Source: Larkinella sp051857545 (GTDB taxonomy: Bacteria; Bacteroidota; Bacteroidia; Cytophagales; Spirosomataceae). Taken from it: a DNA stretch of 64,000 bases. The DNA lies in contig NZ_JBPZHB010000002.1 in the NCBI RefSeq assembly GCF_051857545.1, positions 806,001 to 870,000 on the forward strand. Direction: 5' to 3'. Positions 60,181-64,000 of this stretch are shown one piece after another. The notes under the pieces are model-generated. The model made no database searches and had not been told where the DNA came from. It worked only from the letters and a program-made list of their open reading frames with translations. The first letter of the stretch is position 1; each line of letters begins with the position of its first letter. Both the position numbers and the translations under genes were made by a program.

Positions 60181-60220
60181 GGATTTCATCCGGGGCTATT
60201 GATGTAAGCCTTTCAGGCTT
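60177..60220. terminator. Twin hairpin, REP-like, possible terminator of the sigma gene
   Basis: CCCCGGATTTCATCCGGGG (60177-60195) forms one stem, then CTATTGATGT links to a second stem AAGCCT/AGGCTT (60206-60220), followed by GGTTTTTTGG and more T. This two-stem layout with a CTATTGATGT-like linker is one I associate with short intergenic repeats in Bacteroidota and Planctomycetes. It lies between the convergent sigma and ChaN-like genes. Confidence 0.6.
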
Positions 60221-60274
60221 GGTTTTTTGGGGTTTTTTATGAGGGATTTGGGGCTGCTGAGTGGATGGGGTGAC

Positions 60275-61159
60275 TTAATACGTCTTCGTCATATCGGCTG
60301 GAATGTGCAGGATAAAACTCGCCAGATTCTGGTTGGTTTTGTCGGGTTTTGCCACGTCCGGCACTTCGACCGACGCGATGGTCACGATGTTGAGATCCGG
60401 CTGTTTTTGGCGCAGGTACCAGATGATTCCTTCGAAATTATTAGAATGGTAGGAACCGTTAAAATGCAGGAATGTAGAACCTGGTTGGCGGTTTTGCAGG
60501 ATAAAATGGGCCATTGTCGCATCTTTGATGGCCTGCGCACGGGCAAAATTGGCCGCCTGGTCGGAGGGGCCTTTGCTGGCGGAGGGCGAAACCGCATCGC
60601 CGTGCATCATGTCCAGCATGGCTTTGTAACCGGGCAGGGTCAGATCGACGGTTAGGGGCAGGGGGGCCATCCAGGCTTTTTGGGCCGTCGGAACCGTATC
60701 TAGTGACGCCAGTCCGTGCCGCGCGACGGCACTGGCATACCGGCGGGGAACATTCGTTGCCACCACCGATAGCTTGTGTTCCCGCGCAAAATCGACCAGC
60801 GGGCGGTAGTCGGTTTTGTAATTGTTCCAGAGCCGCGCCTGTTTGGGGAATTCCTTATCCGTCGTTTTGCCGGAGACATAATCCGACAATGCTGTCTGGT
60901 TATCTGCTTCAAACATTTCGGCACCCAGGATCAAGTGTTCTTTTTTCTGCTCGTATAAATCCTTCGTCAACTGCAATTCCAGCCAGTGGCAGATCGGATT
61001 GTTGTGCAATTCACCAAAAAAGATGACATCGGCTCCGGCCGCTTCTTTCAGAACTTTCTGATAACTCGTGGTTTTTAGTTTCTGGGTATAAAACTGGTAA
61101 GCCGGTTTATCGCTGGTAAAGGCAAAACAGGGCAGAAAGAACATGAGCAGGTATTTCAT
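60275..61159 (-). CDS. ChaN-like haem-binding (Cofac_haem_bdg) protein
   Basis: 294 residues from ATG 61159; the longer start at 61201 adds 14 residues. N-terminal signal MKYLLMFFLPCFAFTSD, with a Cys at residue 11 but no good lipobox. The family marks are ADVIFFGELHNNPICHWLEL, ILGAEMFEADNQTALSDYVS, LSVVATNVPRRYASAVAR and TFLHFNGSYHSNNFEGIIWY. ChaN-type proteins bind haem as dimers and are linked to iron metabolism; others in the family show no such role. It is monocistronic and convergent with the sigma gene. No haem-uptake gene is adjacent. Confidence 0.82.
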   Translation of the reverse strand: MKYLLMFFLPCFAFTSDKPAYQFYTQKLKTTSYQKVLKEAAGADVIFFGELHNNPICHWLELQLTKDLYEQKKEHLILGAEMFEADNQTALSDYVSGKTTDKEFPKQARLWNNYKTDYRPLVDFAREHKLSVVATNVPRRYASAVARHGLASLDTVPTAQKAWMAPLPLTVDLTLPGYKAMLDMMHGDAVSPSASKGPSDQAANFARAQAIKDATMAHFILQNRQPGSTFLHFNGSYHSNNFEGIIWYLRQKQPDLNIVTIASVEVPDVAKPDKTNQNLASFILHIPADMTKTY

Positions 61160-61207
61160 CGGAGGTCGTTTATTTAGACGCAATATAAACAAGGGTAGCA
61201 ATAAAAA

Positions 61208-61304
61208 AGGTTATTTCGCAGAGTTTAGCGGAGAACATCAGAGTTAATCAGAGAAAAACTCTGCGTAACTCCTTTTAACTCTGCTTAACTCCGCGAAATA
61301 ACCT
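61208..61304. repeat. Inverted repeat with 10-nt word arms (R9)
   Basis: Left decamers GCAGAGTTTA, GCGGAGAACA, TCAGAGTTAA, TCAGAGAAAA (61218-61257); right decamers ACTCTGCGTA, ACTCCTTTTA, ACTCTGCTTA, ACTCCGCGAA (61258-61297). The outer AGGTTATTTCGC and GCGAAATAACCT pair perfectly, the inside imperfectly. It lies between two co-directional minus-strand genes. The CTCTGCG words resemble repeats I have seen in other Bacteroidota spacers. Confidence 0.88.
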
Positions 61305-61321
61305 CTTCCAGCAACTCAGTC

Positions 61322-62113
61322 TTATAACTCCCGAATCCAGATGTTCCGGTAGCCCACTGGATTGCCGTGATCCTGCAAAAGGAGCGGCCCTTTGCCGTGC
61401 GGTTGCAGTTTCGGATACCCGATGTATTCCGTCGTGCCTTTGATGTTGGTATTGTTCTGTACCAGAATACCGTTCATCAAAACCGTTACTTTGCCCTGTT
61501 CGAGCATCATGCCGTCTTTGTTGAACCGGGGCGCAAAATAGATGATGTCGTAGGTCTGCCATTCCCCTGGTTTGCGGCTGGGGTTGACCAGCGGAATTGC
61601 CTGTTTGTAGATGGAACCCACCATCCCGTTCGAATACGTCGGGTTGTTGTAGCCGTCGAGAACCTGCAACTCATACCGGCCCTGGAGGAAAATACCGCTG
61701 TTGCCGCGTCCCTGTCCGCTGCCTTCCACTTTTTCCGGCGTCCGGAATTCGATGTGAAGCTGGAAATCCTGGAACTCCTGCTTGGTTCGCAGGGAAGCTC
61801 CTTTGGCCGAATACATGGCTCCATCCCGGATCGGCCAGGGGTTGGATCCTTCGGTGACGCCGTTCCAGTTGCTGGCGCTATACCCATTAACAGACACCCA
61901 TTTGCTGCCATCCTTGCCGTCGAACAAAACAATGGCATCGGAAGGAGCCGTGGTGCCGGAGGCCGTAGCGGGCGACAAAACACCCGGTGTGACCACGCGC
62001 GGAACCGGTTCCCAGATTTCAGACGATTCCGGATTTTGTTTGGGTTTCTCCTGAGCTACTGCCCATTGGGCCAGCCCCAGAAGCAGGGCAAAGGCTAAAG
62101 TACTTTTTTTCAT
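61322..62113 (-). CDS. DUF1080 protein (3-keto-disaccharide hydrolase family)
   Basis: 263 residues from ATG 62113, with a Sec signal (MKKSTLAFALLLGLAQWAVA). The DUF1080 domain runs from AIVLFDGKDGSKWVSVNGY to VGYRNIWIREL: RTKQEFQDFQLHIEFRTPEK, GNSGIFLQGRYELQVLDGYN, IYKQAIPLVNPSRKPGEWQT and KVTVLMNGILVQNNTNIKG. Family members open 3-keto-glycosides or bind related sugars. It is divergent from the DUF1080/PA14-like gene at 62492, with a 378-base spacer. A -7-like TATCTTTG box lies 49 bases upstream. Confidence 0.9.
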   Translation of the reverse strand: MKKSTLAFALLLGLAQWAVAQEKPKQNPESSEIWEPVPRVVTPGVLSPATASGTTAPSDAIVLFDGKDGSKWVSVNGYSASNWNGVTEGSNPWPIRDGAMYSAKGASLRTKQEFQDFQLHIEFRTPEKVEGSGQGRGNSGIFLQGRYELQVLDGYNNPTYSNGMVGSIYKQAIPLVNPSRKPGEWQTYDIIYFAPRFNKDGMMLEQGKVTVLMNGILVQNNTNIKGTTEYIGYPKLQPHGKGPLLLQDHGNPVGYRNIWIREL

Positions 62114-62162
62114 TCGTAAAAATAGGATTGTGTGAACAATGATTTGCACGAAATACCGCCTT

Positions 62163-62170
62163 CAAAGATA
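62163..62170 (-). promoter_or_regulatory. Candidate -7 box for the DUF1080 gene at 61322
   Basis: TATCTTTG on the minus strand matches TAnnTTTG exactly, 49 bases before the start codon. No TTG is found at the standard 19-21 base spacing, so it is weak. Confidence 0.35.
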
Positions 62171-62491
62171 GCGAAATGTCAACGCATTGCCCGTTTTACC
62201 TCCATAACTTGCTTGCCATTGTTACTGATTTCAGAAGGAGAGTAAATTCTACAACTCATCCCGTGCTCAAAATCAATTCACGTGTGTTCAAAACCGTAGG
62301 AAGGTCATTGCCACGGCTTTAGGAGGGAAGACGATTTTCTGTTGGAAAGCCGTTTTTAAAAAATTGTGACCGAAATTCGCGGTGCCGGTAATGTAAAATT
62401 GTATATTGAAAAAATACTGTTTCACTGGGAAGGGAATCTATTTTTTAAAAAATTTAAAATATGGTAACTTTCCGACTCAAAATAAAATCCA
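62171..62491. other. Divergent spacer between two DUF1080 genes
   Basis: 321 bases without a gene I can support. The right half is AT-rich (T and A tracts near 62420-62480) and should hold the promoter of the + strand gene; TAACTTTC at 62464-62471 is one base off the -7 pattern, without a TTG at the proper distance. No word-repeat element, tRNA or strong hairpin is seen. Confidence 0.6.
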
Positions 62492-64000
62492 ATGAAGTCA
62501 ACCTCTATGAACACAACGTTCGCCCGTTTGGTGATGGGTGTCGGGTGGGTCTTTAGCGCCGGACTGGTGATGGCCCAGCCGAAAGCCGACCAGCCAACGG
62601 CTCTTCCGCTCAACGATTTAAGTGCTTTTCAAAAACCGGGCAACAACTGGCGCATCGTCGGTGATGTGACGGCCGATCTCAACCAGAAGGATGTTCTGAA
62701 AAGTACGCCGGGAACCGGCATTCTGGCTAATCTGCCCGCCAAAGACGGGAACATCGATCTGGTGTCGAATTTTCAACACGGCGATGTCGATCTGGATCTG
62801 GATTTTCTGATTGCGAAAGGATCGAATTCCGGCATTTATTTGCAGGGTCGCTACGAGATTCAACTGCTCGATAGCTGGGGAACCAAAAATCCCAAAGCGG
62901 GCGATAACGGCGGTATCTACGAACGCTGGGATGATGCCAAACCCGATGGCCAGAAAGGCTATGAAGGCCACCCGCCCCGCCAGAACGCCAGCCGCGCACC
63001 CGGTTTGTGGCAGCACCTCAAAGTGTCGTTTCAGGCACCGCGTTTCGACGCCAGCGGTAAGAAAATCGAGAACGCCCGCATGTTGCTCGTCGAACTGAAC
63101 GGCGTAGCGATTCACGAAAATGTGGAACTCTCCGGCCCCACCCGGGGGGCGCTCGGCAAAGACGAAGTAGCCAGCGGACCACTCCGGATTCAGGGTGATC
63201 ACGGACCGGTAGCCATTCGGAACATCATTGTGAAGAATTACGACAAACCGCGTCCGGAACTCATGAACCTGAAGTATGCGGTTTACAAAGGAAGGTTTGA
63301 CAAAGAACCGGATTTTAGCAAACTGCCGCCGGAAGCGCAAGGGTCGTCGGTGATGCTGACCGCCAACGTCACCCGGATTCCGAACGACTTTCTGATTCGG
63401 TATACCGGAACGCTCCGTGTGAAAGAAGCCGGAGAATATGCCTTTAACCTCGGTGCAGCGGGTGGTGGCGGCATGATGAAAATCAACAACAAAGCCGTGA
63501 TCACGCCCGGCGACCGCAGACAGCGCGGTAGTGTTACCCTGCCCGCAGGGGATGTCCCGTTTGAGTTGTTGTACGCCAAAATGGAAGACTGGGCCAAACC
63601 GTCGATTGGACTGGCCGTAACGGGACCCGGCATTCGCGAATACGTCATCAGTGATGCCAGCGGAGCCACCAACGGCGATCCGACCGACCCGATTCTGGTC
63701 GATGCGTCGTCGAACACCATTCTGCGGAGTTTCATGGATATGCCCGGTTACAAAAATGCCCAGGGCCGTACGTTACGGGTCGTTCATGCGGTTTCGGTGG
63801 GCAGCCCCGAACAGGTGCATTATACCTACGACATGGACAACGGCACGCTGGTGCAGGTGTGGCGGGGTCAGTTTTTGGATTCGACGCCGATGTGGCACGA
63901 GCGGGGCGATGGCTCGTCGCGTCCAATGGGCATGGTGCAGCGGCTGGGTATGCCAGTATTGGGACTCTCCAAACTGTCGTCTCCGACAGCCGCCTGGGCC
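62492..64000 (+). CDS. DUF1080 protein with PA14-like domain (3' end outside the window)
   Basis: 503 codons open to the right edge, starting ATG 62492 (MKSTSMNTTFARLVMGVGWV) with a signal peptide ending at VMAQ. Residues ~35-250 are a DUF1080 domain (WRIVGDVTADLNQKDVLKST, NFQHGDVDLDLDFLIAKGSN, SGIYLQGRYEIQLLDSWGTK, VAIRNIIVKNYD). Residues ~275-390 resemble PA14 (FLIRYTGTLRVKEAGEYAFN, MKINNKAVITPGDRRQRGSV). After ~390 a further beta-rich region begins (TLRVVHAVSVGSPEQVHYTY). The domain order fits secreted glycoside-acting proteins that may continue into a cytochrome or propeller domain, as often found with DUF1080; that part is not visible. Confidence 0.87.
   Translation, partial: MKSTSMNTTFARLVMGVGWVFSAGLVMAQPKADQPTALPLNDLSAFQKPGNNWRIVGDVTADLNQKDVLKSTPGTGILANLPAKDGNIDLVSNFQHGDVDLDLDFLIAKGSNSGIYLQGRYEIQLLDSWGTKNPKAGDNGGIYERWDDAKPDGQKGYEGHPPRQNASRAPGLWQHLKVSFQAPRFDASGKKIENARMLLVELNGVAIHENVELSGPTRGALGKDEVASGPLRIQGDHGPVAIRNIIVKNYDKPRPELMNLKYAVYKGRFDKEPDFSKLPPEAQGSSVMLTANVTRIPNDFLIRYTGTLRVKEAGEYAFNLGAAGGGGMMKINNKAVITPGDRRQRGSVTLPAGDVPFELLYAKMEDWAKPSIGLAVTGPGIREYVISDASGATNGDPTDPILVDASSNTILRSFMDMPGYKNAQGRTLRVVHAVSVGSPEQVHYTYDMDNGTLVQVWRGQFLDSTPMWHERGDGSSRPMGMVQRLGMPVLGLSKLSSPTAAWA

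Noticed and set aside
60019..60207. A 62-codon frame through the C-rich tandem repeats
   Set aside because: Translation is Pro/Phe/Ser low-complexity that mirrors the repeat and overlaps the end of the sigma gene.

Overview
The window looks like a chromosomal segment of a free-living Bacteroidota bacterium, most likely Cytophagales (Spirosoma/Larkinella-type). The clues are SusC/SusD pairs, an ECF sigma/FecR/STN-SusC relay, a type IX secretion C-terminal domain with SprB-like repeats, LytS/LytTR and PAS histidine kinases, promoter words of the Bacteroidota kind (TTG-N19-TAnnTTTG), and moderately GC-rich genes separated by AT-richer spacers. I see no rRNA, tRNA, transposase, phage gene or CRISPR array. 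The genus is an inference.

Layout. 1-9.9 kb: the 3' end of a SusC gene, SusD, an exported FAD oxidoreductase, a membrane-anchored FMN-binding-like protein, its likely flavin transferase ApbE, a c-type-cytochrome beta-propeller protein and a Tat-type sugar isomerase, all on + and suggesting uptake coupled to periplasmic oxidation. 9.9-14.9 kb (-): sulfatase, a small CBM48-like protein, and a TonB receptor with a His-rich membrane protein behind a DtxR/MntR-like operator. 14.9-19.6 kb: a Gfo/Idh/MocA dehydrogenase, a PAS histidine kinase, a GntR regulator and an SDR. 19.7-25.7 kb: a tight operon of ROK kinase, SIS protein, isomerase, FAD oxidoreductase, phosphotriesterase-like hydrolase and MetE-like protein. 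25.8-32.5 kb: metallo-hydrolase, FG-GAP protein, GNAT, ArfB, D-lactate dehydrogenase-like protein, a HicB antitoxin next to a frameshifted hicA, and a DUF3500 protein. 32.7-39.8 kb: a 1639-residue GH44 enzyme with SprB-like repeats and a T9SS tail, then a LytS/LytTR two-component pair. 39.8-47.1 kb: DUF1080 (3-keto-glycoside hydrolase family) proteins with two Tat-type Gfo/Idh/MocA dehydrogenases. 47-50 kb: a disordered protein, two receiver proteins and a conserved hypothetical. 50-60 kb: a SusCD locus with its FecR and ECF sigma factor. 60-64 kb: a ChaN-like protein and two more DUF1080 proteins, the last running off the window.

The genes fit a glycan lifestyle. Extracellular GH44 and sulfatase would open polymers, SusCD complexes import products, Tat-exported dehydrogenases and FAD oxidoreductases oxidise sugars, DUF1080 proteins cleave the 3-keto-glycosides, and isomerases and kinases feed the products into metabolism. 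Electrons could leave through the FMN protein and the cytochrome domain.

The most unusual thing is between the genes. Nine spacers carry a long inverted repeat whose arms are built from an iterated degenerate word. Word length is constant within an element but differs between elements (7, 8, 9 or 10 nt), and word sequence differs as well. Three heptamer elements share a core (GGTGGCTGACGC) and a 12-nt loop. I know of no function for this class, and it is the best candidate here for an undescribed system.
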